Shown: positions 19,396-28,570, counted from the first letter of the stretch. The stretch is 64,000 nt of DNA from Segatella copri (GCF_019127135.1 NZ_JAHOEA010000010.1:16383-80382); one strand, 5' to 3'. Notes: generated by a model from the sequence alone, not told the origin. Translations and numbers: made by a program.

Positions 19396-19758
19396 TTACT
19401 TTTCGTAATACTCATTCCACTCCTTCATAGCCTCCTGCCAGTCGGTCTGTTCACCGCTGGCTACGGCTTCTTTCTGTCTCTCTGCCTCGTCGCGAGCCTT
19501 ATCTCGTGCACGTTTTGCCTTCATTGCTTCGATGGTGGCATCGTCGAGAATCTGAATGGCGCCACGCTTGATGGCATCCTGCAGTTCTTCTTCGCCGAAA
19601 GCCTTGCCAGGCTCATTGAAGTCAGAGATATTGAATTCATAATCCACACGAAGGTCGTGGCGTATCATTTTCTGTTGTAAACGGTTGCCTGCGTTCTTGA
19701 GGCGCAGCAACTTGCCGATTTCCTTGATTTCTCCTGCTGAGTATTTGTTTCTTCCCAT
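19396..19758 (-). CDS. Conserved-looking hypothetical protein, 120 residues
   Basis: No signal peptide. The N-terminal half (MGRNKYSAGEIKEIGKLL to DYEFNISDFNEPGKAFGEEE) could form a small helical domain. The C-terminal half (about 78-120) is a long charged helix (IEAMKAKRARDKARDEAERQ) ending in aromatic residues WNEYYEK. A perfect -7 box (TAATTTTG, 19790-19797) about 30 bases upstream supports expression. I do not recognise a named family. The downstream cyclophilin and upstream HAD gene run in the same direction but have separate 3' regions. Confidence 0.8.
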   Translation of the reverse strand: MGRNKYSAGEIKEIGKLLRLKNAGNRLQQKMIRHDLRVDYEFNISDFNEPGKAFGEEELQDAIKRGAIQILDDATIEAMKAKRARDKARDEAERQKEAVASGEQTDWQEAMKEWNEYYEK

Positions 19759-19789
19759 TAATATGATTTGATATTATTATTTTTGCGTG

Positions 19790-19797
19790 CAAAATTA
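19790..19797 (-). promoter_or_regulatory. -7 promoter box (TAATTTTG) of the 120-residue hypothetical
   Basis: Reverse complement of caaaatta; perfect TAnnTTTG element about 32 bases before the ATG at 19758. Confidence 0.75.
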
Positions 19798-19849
19798 AGC
19801 ATAATCCTCGATAAAACCAAGAAAAGTTTCAAGGAATTCACAAAAGAAT

Positions 19850-19914
19850 CCCTTTCTCCCTTTACTTTCTTGCCCTTTTTACCCTTTTGCTCTTTTTACC
19901 CTTTTACCTTTAAA
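19850..19914. repeat. Polypyrimidine tract with repeated TTTTACC units
   Basis: Directly beyond the stop of the HAD gene lie repeated CCCTTTTAC/CTTTTTACC units. A similar run of TTTTTACC units is at about 19369-19396, just beyond the 120-residue gene stop. On the transcribed strand these read as purine-rich GGTAAAAAG repeats. They mark 3' ends without a hairpin and are probably slippage-expanded. Confidence 0.6.
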
Positions 19915-20769
19915 TCACTTCCATGCCTTCTTCTGGTTCAGTTCTATCAGACGGTCGAATTCAAAATCGGCTTTGATTTTATCCAATATTCTCTTTACGA
20001 TGATATTCATCACGCTTCCTTTGCTGTAGTTGGCAGAGCACATGAAGTTTACCCGTCCCTCCTTGACAAGCTGGCAGGCTGTTTTCTGTTTATCCTCGTT
20101 ATCATATACAGCAATCGAGTGGCCGCCATGTTCCTTTACCATCTTCATGCAAGGCACATCGGTTTCTCCATCTCCGAAGTATATCATTCGGGGGAAAGGG
20201 ATAGGGCGCTTTTCGTCGGGGATATACTGGTTCACTCTTCTGTTGTCGCTCACCTGTTTGATACCCTTGTTGATTTTGAAGAGGAATTGCGTTTTGGTAG
20301 TATAGTCTACGGCTACGGCTGGCCAATAGGCGATTCCCTCCTTGTTGTAGAGGAAGGAGCAGGCGTAGATATTCTCAAATTCGTGGGCGATAGGTGTGCC
20401 CTCTATCATCTCCTTCAGTCCCGAGGAGTTGATGTAGTGCTTTACGTCCAGTCCGATGCTGTTGCCATATTCATTCACGAGCGAAAACCATTGTTTTACG
20501 CCGCGGAACAGTTCTACATCCTTGCCGAATTTCTGAAAAGATTCCCGGGTGAGCGAGATATTGTTCTTCTTGGCTTCGTCGAGCATCAGATACATATAGG
20601 TCAAAATGCCGTTGGCATCCTTACCCTCTGCAAACTTTCTGTTTTTCTCCCAGAACTCATCTTTTGTCTTGCCTGTAGCCTGTATGAATCCAAACTCCTG
20701 CATATTGCCCGGCGACAGTGTGCCGTCGAAATCATAAACCAGCGCTACCTTTGGTCTCTTCTTTGCCAT
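19915..20769 (-). CDS. HAD-superfamily phosphohydrolase
   Basis: 284 residues, cytoplasmic. Motif I is ALVYDFDGTLSPGN (about residues 9-22) with nucleophile and acid Asp in DFDGT. Motif II is the Ser in HYINSSGLKEMI and motif IV is MIYFGDGETDVPCMKMV. Between them lies a helical cap (residues about 25-95, EFWEKNRKFAEGKDANGILTY). The arrangement is like phosphoserine phosphatase relatives, but the insert differs and the substrate is unknown. The gene stands alone. Confidence 0.88.
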   Translation of the reverse strand: MAKKRPKVALVYDFDGTLSPGNMQEFGFIQATGKTKDEFWEKNRKFAEGKDANGILTYMYLMLDEAKKNNISLTRESFQKFGKDVELFRGVKQWFSLVNEYGNSIGLDVKHYINSSGLKEMIEGTPIAHEFENIYACSFLYNKEGIAYWPAVAVDYTTKTQFLFKINKGIKQVSDNRRVNQYIPDEKRPIPFPRMIYFGDGETDVPCMKMVKEHGGHSIAVYDNEDKQKTACQLVKEGRVNFMCSANYSKGSVMNIIVKRILDKIKADFEFDRLIELNQKKAWK

Positions 20770-20910
20770 ATCTCGTTCTCCTTTCTTTTATATTAACCCT
20801 AAACTATCTATCTCTTTCGGGCGATGTTCTTTCTCCCTTAATTTGCAAATATACATAATTTTCAGCGAATTAGCAAACTATTAGGATATAAAAAATCATA
20901 ATGAAACAAA

Positions 20911-20950
20911 AAAGGCGTACAAAACCCATTTCTGAGCATTGTACGCCTTT
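20911..20950 (-). terminator. Terminator of dnaK
   Basis: A perfect 12-bp stem (20911-20922 with 20939-20950), 16-base loop and a U-rich tail in the dnaK direction. Confidence 0.85.
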
Positions 20951-20969
20951 ATTATAATATTAATCTGTA

Positions 20970-22874
20970 TTACTTAACCTCTTCGAAATCAGCGTCTTGT
21001 ACGTCCTGAGCGCCGTCGTTGCCGCCCTGTGCCTGCTGACCACCCTGTGCACCCTGAGGACCTGCCTGCTGGCCGCCCTGATACATCTGCTGAGAAGCAG
21101 CCTGCATTACGGTGTTCAAGTTGTTGATAGCTGAATCGATAGCTGCAGCATCACCAGCCTTGTGAGCATCCTTCAACTGCTGCAATGCCTGCTCGATACC
21201 TGGCTTCTTGTCTGCAGGAATCTTATCACCGTTATCCTTCAGGAAGTTCTCGGTGGTGAAGATCATGCTGTCAGCCTGGTTCATCTTGTCAATCTTCTCG
21301 CGCTCAGCCTTATCAGCAGCAGCGTTCTGCTCTGCCTCAGCCTTCATGCGGTTGATCTCGTCCTCGCTCAAGCCAGATGAAGCCTCGATGCGGATGCTCT
21401 GCTCCTTACCGGTAGCCTTATCCTTAGCTGATACGTTCAAGATACCGTTGGCATCGATATCGAAGGTAACCTCAATCTGAGGAACACCACGGCGAGCTGG
21501 AGCGATACCTGTCAGGTTGAACTGACCGATACTCTTGTTCTGAGCTGCCATTGGACGCTCACCCTGCAATACGTGGATGGTAACCTCTGTCTGGTTATCA
21601 GCTGCTGTAGAGAATACCTCGCTCTTCTTGCAAGGGATAGTTGTATTGGCATCGATGAGCTTAGTCATCACACCACCCATAGTCTCGATACCGAGAGTCA
21701 ATGGAGTAACGTCGAGCAATACGATGTCACCAACACCCTCTTCCTTGTTCAGAATGGCACCCTGGATAGCTGCACCTACTGCTACTACCTCATCAGGGTT
21801 AACACCCTTAGAAGGCTCCTTGCCGAAGTAGTTCTTAACCAAGGTCTGAACGGCTGGGATACGGCTTGAACCACCAACCAGGATAACCTCGTCGATATCT
21901 GATGTAGAGAGCTTAGCATCACGAACGGCATTCTGGCAAGGTACGAGACAAGCCTGAATCAGGTTGTGAGCCAACTGCTCGAACTGTGCACGGGTCAAAG
22001 TCTTAACCAAGTGCTTTGGCATACCGTCAACGGCTGTGATGTATGGCAAGTTGATTTCGGTAGATGTAGAGCTTGACAACTCAATCTTAGCCTTCTCAGC
22101 TGCCTCCTTCAAACGCTGCATAGCCATAGGGTCCTTGCGGAGATCTACGCCTTCCTCTGCCTTGAAGCCATCAGCCAACCAGTTGATGATTACCTGGTCG
22201 AAGTCATCACCACCCAGGTGAGTATCACCATTGGTAGAAAGTACCTCGAATACGCCGCCACCGAACTCCAGGATAGAGATATCGAATGTACCACCACCCA
22301 AGTCGAATACGGCAATCTTCATATCCTTGTTAGCCTTGTCAACACCGTAAGCCAAAGCTGCGGCTGTAGGCTCATTTACGATACGCTGAACATTCAAACC
22401 TGCAATCTGACCAGCCTCCTTAGTAGCCTGACGCTGTGAGTCAGAGAAGTAAGCAGGAACTGTGATAACAGCATCTGTAACCTCCTGTCCGAGATAATCC
22501 TCTGCAGTCTTCTTCATCTTCTGGAGAACCATTGCAGAAATCTCCTGTGGAGTATATTTACGACCCTCGATTTCAACACGTGGATAACCACCCTCGTTTA
22601 CTACTGTGTAAGGCATTGCCTCAGCCTCTTTCTGGCTCTGAGCGTATGTCTCACCCATGAAACGCTTGATAGAATATACAGTGTTCTTAGGGTTTGTGAT
22701 GGCCTGACGCTTAGCAGGATCACCTACCTTGCGGTCACCATCCTTAACGAAACCTACTACTGATGGAGTAGTACGCTTACCTTCACTATTAGCGATTACA
22801 ACTGGTTCGCTACCTTCGAAAACGGCAACACAACTGTTTGTGGTACCCAAGTCAATTCCAATTACTTTTCCCAT
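20970..22874 (-). CDS. dnaK: Chaperone DnaK (Hsp70)
   Basis: 634 residues, usual family length. Nucleotide-binding domain signatures are [17 protein letters not shown] at the N-terminus, [17 protein letters not shown] and [17 protein letters not shown]. The substrate-binding domain begins after the linker [17 protein letters not shown]. The C-terminal lid is helical and the tail is Gly/Gln-rich ([14 protein letters not shown]), ending in DADFEEVK, as in other Bacteroidota DnaK. It is an ATP-dependent cytosolic chaperone that works with DnaJ and GrpE; neither is next to it here. The upstream region carries CTGACA/TGTCAG palindromes (23044-23070) that may be a heat-shock operator. Confidence 0.99.
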   Translation of the reverse strand: MGKVIGIDLGTTNSCVAVFEGSEPVVIANSEGKRTTPSVVGFVKDGDRKVGDPAKRQAITNPKNTVYSIKRFMGETYAQSQKEAEAMPYTVVNEGGYPRVEIEGRKYTPQEISAMVLQKMKKTAEDYLGQEVTDAVITVPAYFSDSQRQATKEAGQIAGLNVQRIVNEPTAAALAYGVDKANKDMKIAVFDLGGGTFDISILEFGGGVFEVLSTNGDTHLGGDDFDQVIINWLADGFKAEEGVDLRKDPMAMQRLKEAAEKAKIELSSSTSTEINLPYITAVDGMPKHLVKTLTRAQFEQLAHNLIQACLVPCQNAVRDAKLSTSDIDEVILVGGSSRIPAVQTLVKNYFGKEPSKGVNPDEVVAVGAAIQGAILNKEEGVGDIVLLDVTPLTLGIETMGGVMTKLIDANTTIPCKKSEVFSTAADNQTEVTIHVLQGERPMAAQNKSIGQFNLTGIAPARRGVPQIEVTFDIDANGILNVSAKDKATGKEQSIRIEASSGLSEDEINRMKAEAEQNAAADKAEREKIDKMNQADSMIFTTENFLKDNGDKIPADKKPGIEQALQQLKDAHKAGDAAAIDSAINNLNTVMQAASQQMYQGGQQAGPQGAQGGQQAQGGNDGAQDVQDADFEEVK

Positions 22875-23043
22875 AATTATATCTTTTTTTATTTTTATCG
22901 TTATTAATATGTTATTTATCTCATGAACTGCTGGCTAATGGAAGTCTGCCGAAGATATGCATCTGTCGGGAACCTCTCTGTTCAGCGTTCACGCTTTTCG
23001 TCATAACAAAGCATGTGCCAAGGGATTGTAAGACTAAAAGTAG

Positions 23044-23070
23044 CTGACAAGGTGTCAGATAATGCTGACA
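23044..23070. promoter_or_regulatory. CTGACA-AGG-TGTCAG palindrome plus extra CTGACA half-site upstream of dnaK
   Basis: CTGACA (23044-23049), TGTCAG (23053-23058) and a further CTGACA (23065-23070) exactly 21 bases from the first, i.e. about two helical turns. They lie between the recA terminator and dnaK, 170-196 bases upstream of the dnaK ATG. No CIRCE element is visible. The rest of 22875-23043 holds no gene. The role as stress operator is inference. Confidence 0.45.
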
Positions 23071-23078
23071 AAATAAAA

Positions 23079-23131
23079 GGAATCAAGATATGGGAGGCGA
23101 TAAAATGTCGCATTCTCCCTATCTTGATTCC
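23079..23131 (-). terminator. Terminator of recA
   Basis: A 17-18 bp stem with a single-base bulge (23079-23096 with 23115-23131). In the recA direction it is followed by CCTTTTATTTTG. Confidence 0.8.
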
Positions 23132-23205
23132 TGTAATATGATTGAGAAATCTTTCTTTTCAGATAAAGCTCCTATATATAATAAGGTGTGAAACCTTATC
23201 TGGCT

Positions 23206-24237
23206 TTATTTCTGTTCCTTAGCAGCAAGTGCTTCGCGAACCTTAGCCTCCAGTTCGTCAAGAAGTTCAGGGTTATCCTTGAGCAATGCCTTGCAGGCAT
23301 CGGCACCCTGTCCGAGTTTAGAACCGCCATAGCTATACCAGCTGCCGCTCTTTTCGATGATATTGTTGGCTACAGCCAGGCCGAATACCTCGCCGGCACG
23401 GCTGATACCTTCGCCAAACATGATGTCGAACTCAGCCTTGCGGAAAGGAGGAGCCACCTTGTTCTTCACCACCTTTACGCGAACCAGATTACCTACTACC
23501 TCATCGCCATCCTTGATGGCTGTAGCCTTGCGGATATCCAAACGCACTGATGCATAGAACTTCAGAGCATTACCACCGGTGGTTGTCTCTGGGTTACCGA
23601 ACATTACACCAATCTTCTCGCGCAACTGGTTGATGAAGATGCAGGTAGTGTTGGTCTTGCTGATGGTAGAAGTGAGCTTGCGGAGAGCCTGACTCATCAG
23701 TCGAGCCTGAAGACCTACCACATTGTCACCCATATCGCCTTCGATTTCCTTCTTAGGAGTCAAGGCTGCTACAGAGTCAACAACTACGATGTCTACAGCA
23801 GCAGAACTGATCAGCTGGTCTGCAATCTGCAACGCCTGCTCACCATTATCTGGTTGTGAAATCCACAAGTTATCAACATCAACGCCCAATTTAGCCGCAT
23901 AGAAACGGTCGAAAGCGTGCTCAGCATCAATGAAAGCAGCGATACCGCCAGCCTTCTGAGCCTCTGCGATGGCATGGATAGCCAATGTTGTTTTACCTGA
24001 AGATTCCGGACCGTAAATCTCGATGATACGTCCCTTAGGATAACCGCCTACGCCCAGTGCATTGTCGAGAGCGATACTGCCTGTAGGGATAACTTCGATA
24101 TTCTCAACGTGCTCATCGCCGAGTTTCATGATAGAGCCCTTACCGAAGTCCTTTTCTATCTTAGCCATGGCTGCCTGAAGAGCTTTCAGCTTGCCTTCAT
24201 TGGGATTCAATTTTCCCTCTTGCATTTCTTTTGCCAT
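23206..24237 (-). CDS. recA: Recombinase RecA
   Basis: 343 residues, typical length. Walker A is GPESSGKTT (76-84), followed by the conserved block [22 protein letters not shown], the Walker B region [21 protein letters not shown] and the L2-loop region [36 protein letters not shown]. It polymerises on single-stranded DNA for strand exchange and SOS induction. It starts 20 bases after the carboxynorspermidine-synthase-like gene, so the two are probably co-transcribed. No SOS-type palindrome was recognised upstream. Confidence 0.99.
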   Translation of the reverse strand: MAKEMQEGKLNPNEGKLKALQAAMAKIEKDFGKGSIMKLGDEHVENIEVIPTGSIALDNALGVGGYPKGRIIEIYGPESSGKTTLAIHAIAEAQKAGGIAAFIDAEHAFDRFYAAKLGVDVDNLWISQPDNGEQALQIADQLISSAAVDIVVVDSVAALTPKKEIEGDMGDNVVGLQARLMSQALRKLTSTISKTNTTCIFINQLREKIGVMFGNPETTTGGNALKFYASVRLDIRKATAIKDGDEVVGNLVRVKVVKNKVAPPFRKAEFDIMFGEGISRAGEVFGLAVANNIIEKSGSWYSYGGSKLGQGADACKALLKDNPELLDELEAKVREALAAKEQK

Positions 24238-24257
24238 ATTCTTATTTTATTTAAAGT

Positions 24258-25499
24258 TTAGTCGATTTCCAAATCGCCATCAAACACCTCGTGCCATGGC
24301 AATCCCTGCTTGTTCAACTGCTCCATGAATGGATCTGGGTCGAACTCCTCTACGTTCCAAACGCCTGGCTTCTTCCAGATGCCCTTGAGGAACATCATGG
24401 CACCAATCATGGCTGGTACACCGGTGGTGTAGCTTACGCCCTGCATACCGGTTTCGTTGTAAGCCTCCTGGTGCTTGCAGTTGTTATAAACGTAGTAGGT
24501 GCGCTCCTTGCCATCCTTCTTACCACGGATGCGGCAACCGATAGATGTTTCGCCATCATAGTTCTCGCCGAGATCCTGTGGGTTAGGCAATACGGCCTTG
24601 AGGAACTGCAGAGGAACAATCTTCACCTTGGCAGTCTTGCCTGAGCCATCTGCCAATGGAGCCTCGTACTCGATTTCGTCGATGCGGCTCATACCGAGGT
24701 TCTGAATACAGTCGAGGTAGGTGAGATACTGCTGACCGAAGGTCATCCAGAAGCGTGCCTCCTTGATGGTAGGGTAGTTCTTCACCAGGCTCTCCAACTC
24801 CTCGTGGTGCATCAGATAGCTCTCGCGAGGGCCGATGTTAGGGTAGGTGAGAGGCTTGTGGATAGAGAGTGGGTCGGTTTCAATCCATTCGCCATCCTTA
24901 TACCAGAGTCCCTTCTGGGTAATCTCGCGGATATTGATTTCTGGGTTGAAGTTGGTTGCGAAAGCCTTGTGATGGTTACCGGCGTTGCAATCCACGATGT
25001 CGAGCACCTCAATCTCATCGAAGTGATGCTTGGCTGCATAAGCGGTGAAGATGCCTGATACACCTGGGTCGAAACCGCAACCGAGGATAGCGCAGAGACC
25101 TGCCTGCTCAAACTTATCCTTGTATGCCCACTGCCATGAATATTCGAAGTGAGCCTCGTCCTTAGGCTCATAGTTAGCGGTATCCATGTAGTTGCAACCG
25201 CAAGCCAGACAGGCATCCATGATAGTAAGATCCTGATAAGGCAAAGCGAGGTTGATGACAAGTTCAGGCTTATAGCTATTGAAGAGAGCCTTCAACTGCT
25301 CAACGTCATCGGCATCCACCTCAGCTGTCTGAATATCCATCTTGTAGCCCTTGGCGTGGATATCCTTAACCAGCTTGTCGCATTTTTCCTTGCGACGGCT
25401 AGCAATCATAAACTCGGTGAAAACGTCCTGGTTCTGGACGATCTTGAAGGCAGCCACGGTAGCCACGCCACCTGCGCCAATCATAAGTACTCTACTCAT
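24258..25499 (-). CDS. Saccharopine-dehydrogenase-family protein, probable carboxynorspermidine synthase
   Basis: 413 residues. An N-terminal Rossmann fold (VLMIGAGGVATVAAFKI, residues 4-20) is followed by ELVINLALPYQDLTIMDACLACGCNYMDTANYEP, GFDPGVSGIFTAYAAKHHFDEI and a C-terminal catalytic region including GVSYTTGVPAMIGAMMF. The arrangement fits the LYS9-like branch that in Bacteroidota acts as carboxy(nor)spermidine dehydrogenase/synthase in polyamine biosynthesis (reductive condensation with aspartate semialdehyde). The decarboxylase partner is not in this window. Three AATGTTAA repeats (25511-25538) lie in the short leader. recA follows in the same direction. Confidence 0.85.
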   Translation of the reverse strand: MSRVLMIGAGGVATVAAFKIVQNQDVFTEFMIASRRKEKCDKLVKDIHAKGYKMDIQTAEVDADDVEQLKALFNSYKPELVINLALPYQDLTIMDACLACGCNYMDTANYEPKDEAHFEYSWQWAYKDKFEQAGLCAILGCGFDPGVSGIFTAYAAKHHFDEIEVLDIVDCNAGNHHKAFATNFNPEINIREITQKGLWYKDGEWIETDPLSIHKPLTYPNIGPRESYLMHHEELESLVKNYPTIKEARFWMTFGQQYLTYLDCIQNLGMSRIDEIEYEAPLADGSGKTAKVKIVPLQFLKAVLPNPQDLGENYDGETSIGCRIRGKKDGKERTYYVYNNCKHQEAYNETGMQGVSYTTGVPAMIGAMMFLKGIWKKPGVWNVEEFDPDPFMEQLNKQGLPWHEVFDGDLEID

Positions 25500-25593
25500 T
25501 TTTTATTTTTAATGTTAAGTGTAATGTTAAATGTTAAATTAGGCTTGCGCCCTTATGGAAAGTAAAGCAAATGAATTCTTCACTCTTCATTTT

Positions 25594-26202
25594 TTACTTT
25601 ATCTCATTTGCCGAAATTCCCAGGGCATTCATGAGCGAATAACCGAGAATCTCCTGTCTGAAGTTGCCGCCTGGCATGGGCTGCATGGCAAAGAGGGTGA
25701 TGCGCTTGTCGTCGTCATCTACCTTGCGGAGTATCTCGCGGAGTCGGTCGTAAGCATCTCCATCCTCAGAATTTGGGATTACCATCACTCGCTTCACTTC
25801 CTTGGCGTTGCATACGGTGCGTGCCACATCTACGAGGAAGTCATCCTTGCCTACCATCTTTTCCTCCGTAGGATATGAAGAGATGATGAATTCTCCGAGC
25901 TTATCATCCTTGAAAGCCTGAGCGTTCAGATCCTTCTCATAGTTGGCAGGGCGGAAGTTCTTCATCGCCATCGACTGTTTGTCGTGGATAAGCACAACCT
26001 GTGTCTCGTGCTCGCCCTCTCTCAGACCTCCGTCAAGGGCAATGCAGACTGCCCATTGTGCCATGTCTGCTGGCTGGATGCGACGGTTGATCATACGTTC
26101 GAAGTTGACTATCAGATCAAAAGCCACTCGGTCGATATAGTCGGCGTCAGCGATAATTACATTCTCGCTCCATTTTATATTGTTTGTATCTAATGTATTC
26201 AT
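25594..26202 (-). CDS. Conserved Bacteroidales protein, 202 residues (probably DUF6621)
   Basis: Translation most likely starts at the ATG at 26202 (MNTLDTNNIKWSENVI); the frame is open 9 codons further but without support. There is no signal peptide. Recognisable blocks are ENVIIADADYIDRVAFDLIV, WAVCIALDGGLREGEHETQ, VVLIHDKQS, LGEFIISSYPTEEKMVG, KRVMVIPNSEDGDAYDRL and a C-terminal LGYSLMNALGISANEIK. I recall this pattern as DUF6621, but that was not checked. The alternating strand/helix pattern suggests an alpha/beta domain. No function is known to me. An A/T-rich stretch with a near-promoter sequence (AATTTTTG) abuts the start, so the leader may be very short. Confidence 0.8.
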   Translation of the reverse strand: MNTLDTNNIKWSENVIIADADYIDRVAFDLIVNFERMINRRIQPADMAQWAVCIALDGGLREGEHETQVVLIHDKQSMAMKNFRPANYEKDLNAQAFKDDKLGEFIISSYPTEEKMVGKDDFLVDVARTVCNAKEVKRVMVIPNSEDGDAYDRLREILRKVDDDDKRITLFAMQPMPGGNFRQEILGYSLMNALGISANEIK

Positions 26203-26328
26203 TGGTGCAAAAATTAAGCAAACGAGCATGATGAAAACTTGCTTTCAAATTGTCGAATGCAGATTATTTCTGCAAATTTACGAATAAATTTCGTAATTAA
26301 GGCATTTTGGAAATATAAAATAATAAAA

Positions 26329-26373
26329 AAGATAGTATTTTCATCATTTCTTCATTTGATGGAATACTATCTT
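26329..26373 (-). terminator. Terminator of crcB
   Basis: A perfect 11-bp stem (26329-26339 with 26363-26373), extended inside by CATCA/TGATG, with an A-run upstream that supplies Us in the crcB direction. Confidence 0.75.
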
Positions 26374-26425
26374 CAGTATATTTTTCGGCAATCTGAGCCT
26401 TTTTCTTCTATTCTCCTACTTCTTC

Positions 26426-26806
26426 TCATGCAATCATTTTCGCCAGATAATGTCCGGCGAGAACGGCGATAAGTCCCAGCGCCAGACTTCCGAAGAGATA
26501 GAGCATCATATAGAGGTAATTCTCTTCTTTCATCAGTCCTGCCCCCTCGTTCATAAAGGTAGAGAAGGTAGTGAATCCTCCGCAGAATCCCGTGGTGAGC
26601 AGCAGTTTGGCAGATGGCGACATCCATCCCCCTTCCCGCCAGTTCAATCCCGAGAGGAACCCGATGATGAGGCATCCCGCCACATTCACCGCCATCGTTC
26701 CGAACGGAAAGGCAATCACCGTGCAGGATTGCACCATCTTTGATACCCAATATCTCATGCCGCCTCCGAAGAAGCTGCCAATGCTTACTATCAATATTTC
26801 TTTCAT
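26426..26806 (-). CDS. crcB: Fluoride channel Fluc/CrcB
   Basis: 126 residues from the ATG at 26806, preceded by GGAG and a -7 box at 26840-26847. Four membrane helices with all family motifs: GGGMRYW near the N-terminus, FGTMAVNVAGCLIIGFLSG (pore Asn) and GFCGGFTTFSTFMNE (Phe-box and central Na+ site region). It works as a dual-topology dimer exporting fluoride. The leader is only about 25-30 bases, so there is no room for a fluoride riboswitch here. Confidence 0.95.
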   Translation of the reverse strand: MKEILIVSIGSFFGGGMRYWVSKMVQSCTVIAFPFGTMAVNVAGCLIIGFLSGLNWREGGWMSPSAKLLLTTGFCGGFTTFSTFMNEGAGLMKEENYLYMMLYLFGSLALGLIAVLAGHYLAKMIA

Positions 26807-26839
26807 CTCCTTATATAATATATGTATAATAATTTGGTG

Positions 26840-26847
26840 CAAAAGTA
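26840..26847 (-). promoter_or_regulatory. -7 promoter box (TACTTTTG) of crcB
   Basis: Perfect TAnnTTTG element 34 bases upstream of the ATG at 26806. Confidence 0.75.
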
Positions 26848-27010
26848 CGGGTTTTATTTCTACTGACAAAAAAATTTTTGGAAAAAAGATAATCCTTTTC
26901 TTAATTTTTCCCTCTATTCTTTCTTTTAAGGGATAAATAGAAGCAGGGAATAGTTCTTCTTGCTTATAAAATTATGTTGAACAATTTAAAAATAATAGGA
27001 GAAACAAGTT

Positions 27011-27634
27011 ATGAAACGAGTATTCAATCTTTTGGTAGTGGATGAGAGTGGCAGCATGAGTATTATCGAGCGCCAGGCACTGGTGGGTATCAACGAGACC
27101 CTGACCACGATTCGGAAAATGCAGAAGACGCATAAAGACATGGAGCAGCGTGTAACGCTCATCACCTTCGACAGCACCCACAAGAATCTGTTCTACGATA
27201 ATGTGTCTGCCCGCCGTGCTAACTCTTTGAAGTCAAGGGATTACAACCCATGTGGCGGCACCCCTCTTTACGATGCCATCGGCATGGGCATCGCTAAGAT
27301 CAACGCCCTGACCACCGAGGATGACAGCGTGTTAGTGACTATCATCACAGATGGTGAGGAGAACTGTAGCGAGGAGTATGATCTGAAGATGATCAAGAAC
27401 CTCATTGAGAAGTTGAAGAAGCAGAACTGGACCTTTACCTTCATCGGTACCGATGATCTTGATGTGGAGAACATTGCTCATGGTATGGGCATCGACAATC
27501 ATCTGCAGTTCTCAGAAGATGAGGCTGGCACCAAGGCGATGTTTGCCAGAGAAAACAGAGCCCGAGAGCGCTACAACAAGTGCCGTGCGATGGATTGCAA
27601 GATGGAAGCTGGTAGTTATTTTGAGGAGAAATAA
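27011..27634 (+). CDS. Von Willebrand factor A domain protein, cytoplasmic
   Basis: 207 residues with no signal peptide or membrane segment. The MIDAS metal site is complete: DESGSMS (residues 11-17), Thr in the CGGTPLYDAIG region and Asp in IITDGEEN. The C-terminal part (about 150-207) has a Cys pair (YNKCRAMDCKMEAG) in a charged helix. Such small stand-alone VWA proteins bind protein partners through Mg2+; the partner is not evident, since no AAA+ MoxR gene is adjacent. The start at 27011 follows GGAGAAAC. Confidence 0.9.
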   Translation: MKRVFNLLVVDESGSMSIIERQALVGINETLTTIRKMQKTHKDMEQRVTLITFDSTHKNLFYDNVSARRANSLKSRDYNPCGGTPLYDAIGMGIAKINALTTEDDSVLVTIITDGEENCSEEYDLKMIKNLIEKLKKQNWTFTFIGTDDLDVENIAHGMGIDNHLQFSEDEAGTKAMFARENRARERYNKCRAMDCKMEAGSYFEEK

Positions 27635-27708
27635 TGAATAATGATTGATTAATACAATTACATATATTTATAACATTAGAGCTGAGCTATCGGCTTACGG
27701 GTAAGTTT

Positions 27709-28197
27709 ATGAAAAAGTTATATTTTGCATTTATGGCGATTCTTTTCGCCTTGTTCTCAATGGTGTCTTTCACCGCTTGTTCATCTTCGGACGATGACGA
27801 CACTCCAGCTTCTGGTGATATTAAGACCAACATCGTTGGTACATGGGAACTTACGCATATTAAGGGGTGGTATTGGGCTGATGATGAGGATGAAAGCCAT
27901 ATCACTGTAGATAAAAGTCCTGAAAGTGATGATAAATTTAGATTTTTTCTCAATGCTAATGGTGGTTGTATTTGGTATGATTATGATGCAGGGACTTGGA
28001 AATCTTATTCAGGAATTACTAAATATGAATTGAATGCCAACATTTTGATTATTAAGGATTCTTATTTTTCAGGGGATGAAACAGATTGGCAAACTTGCAA
28101 GCGCTTTAAGATTGTTTCTATCAAAGGTAATACGATGATTTGTACAGTATGCTTAATGGATGAGGGTGATACAGAACTTACATTTACGAAAAGATAA
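27709..28197 (+). CDS. Small lipoprotein with lipocalin-like domain
   Basis: 162 residues. Lipoprotein signal with Cys24 (SMVSFTACSSSDDDD); the acidic run right after Cys resembles a Bacteroidota surface-export signal. The rest reads as a small beta-barrel of the lipocalin-like type: IVGTWELTHIKGWY, FRFFLNANGGCIWY, GITKYELNANILIIKD, FKIVSIKGNTMICTVCL and ELTFTKR. Ligand unknown. It is followed by a strong terminator. Base composition is more AT-rich than in the VWA gene before it. Confidence 0.82.
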   Translation: MKKLYFAFMAILFALFSMVSFTACSSSDDDDTPASGDIKTNIVGTWELTHIKGWYWADDEDESHITVDKSPESDDKFRFFLNANGGCIWYDYDAGTWKSYSGITKYELNANILIIKDSYFSGDETDWQTCKRFKIVSIKGNTMICTVCLMDEGDTELTFTKR

Positions 28198-28222
28198 ATA
28201 TTAAAATAAACTAAGGATAGAG

Positions 28223-28258
28223 AAAAGCAGTATGTTGCGTGTTTTTCATACTGCTTTT
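28223..28258. terminator. Bidirectional terminator
   Basis: A perfect 12-bp stem (28223-28234 with 28247-28258) with A-run before and T-run after. It serves the lipoprotein gene and the convergent 85-residue gene, whose stop codon touches it. Confidence 0.8.
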
Positions 28259-28515
28259 CAGCTTACTTTTTGATTCTGTTGTTCTGGCGCAGAGAGTTGA
28301 TCTGTGCCAACTTCTGCTCCCGCGAGTAAGGATGCAATAACATGGATTCTACCTCCTTCACAGCACCCATACTGTTCTGACGGTGAAAATCGTTTATATA
28401 AGATCTTTCCAGTACTGAATTGTTCTGCATAATCATCTAATTTTGCTAGACCTTCAGATGTAAATCCTTCATTGATTATGTCACTGATGGACATCCAAAA
28501 ATCATGATTCGTCAT
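28258..28515 (-). CDS. Orphan 85-residue protein, possibly truncated
   Basis: MTNHDFWMSISDIINEGFTS opens a short acidic helical segment, followed by LDDYAEQFSTGKILYKRFSP, a Cys-Gly motif (EQYGCCEGGRIHVIASLLAG) and a polar tail that ends abruptly at the terminator. The middle block looks like part of a conserved domain, which I cannot name. The short tail suggests that a longer protein has been cut. The decisive observation is its promoter: the 34 bases at 28537-28570 match the promoter of the DUF3791/DUF3990 operon at 30 of 34 positions. It is therefore likely regulated together with that operon. Confidence 0.6.
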   Translation of the reverse strand: MTNHDFWMSISDIINEGFTSEGLAKLDDYAEQFSTGKILYKRFSPSEQYGCCEGGRIHVIASLLAGAEVGTDQLSAPEQQNQKVS

Positions 28516-28536
28516 ATTTACTTGTTTTAATTGCTA

Positions 28537-28570
28537 CAAAATTACGATTTTTCTTTGATAACACCAAATT
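28537..28570 (-). promoter_or_regulatory. Promoter of the 85-residue ORF, near-copy of the 30008-30041 promoter
   Basis: Contains the -7 box TAATTTTG (28537-28544) and the upstream block AATTTGGTGTTATCAAAGAA. It is identical in 30 of 34 positions, with no gaps, to 30008-30041. Confidence 0.7.

Noticed and set aside
19768..20796. 342-codon plus-strand frame opposite the HAD hydrolase
   Set aside because: It is the antisense of a gene with complete HAD motifs; codon bias in this genome opens such frames.
26807..26869. Fluoride riboswitch before crcB
   Set aside because: The promoter box at 26840-26847 leaves a leader of about 30 bases, too short, and no conserved fold is visible.
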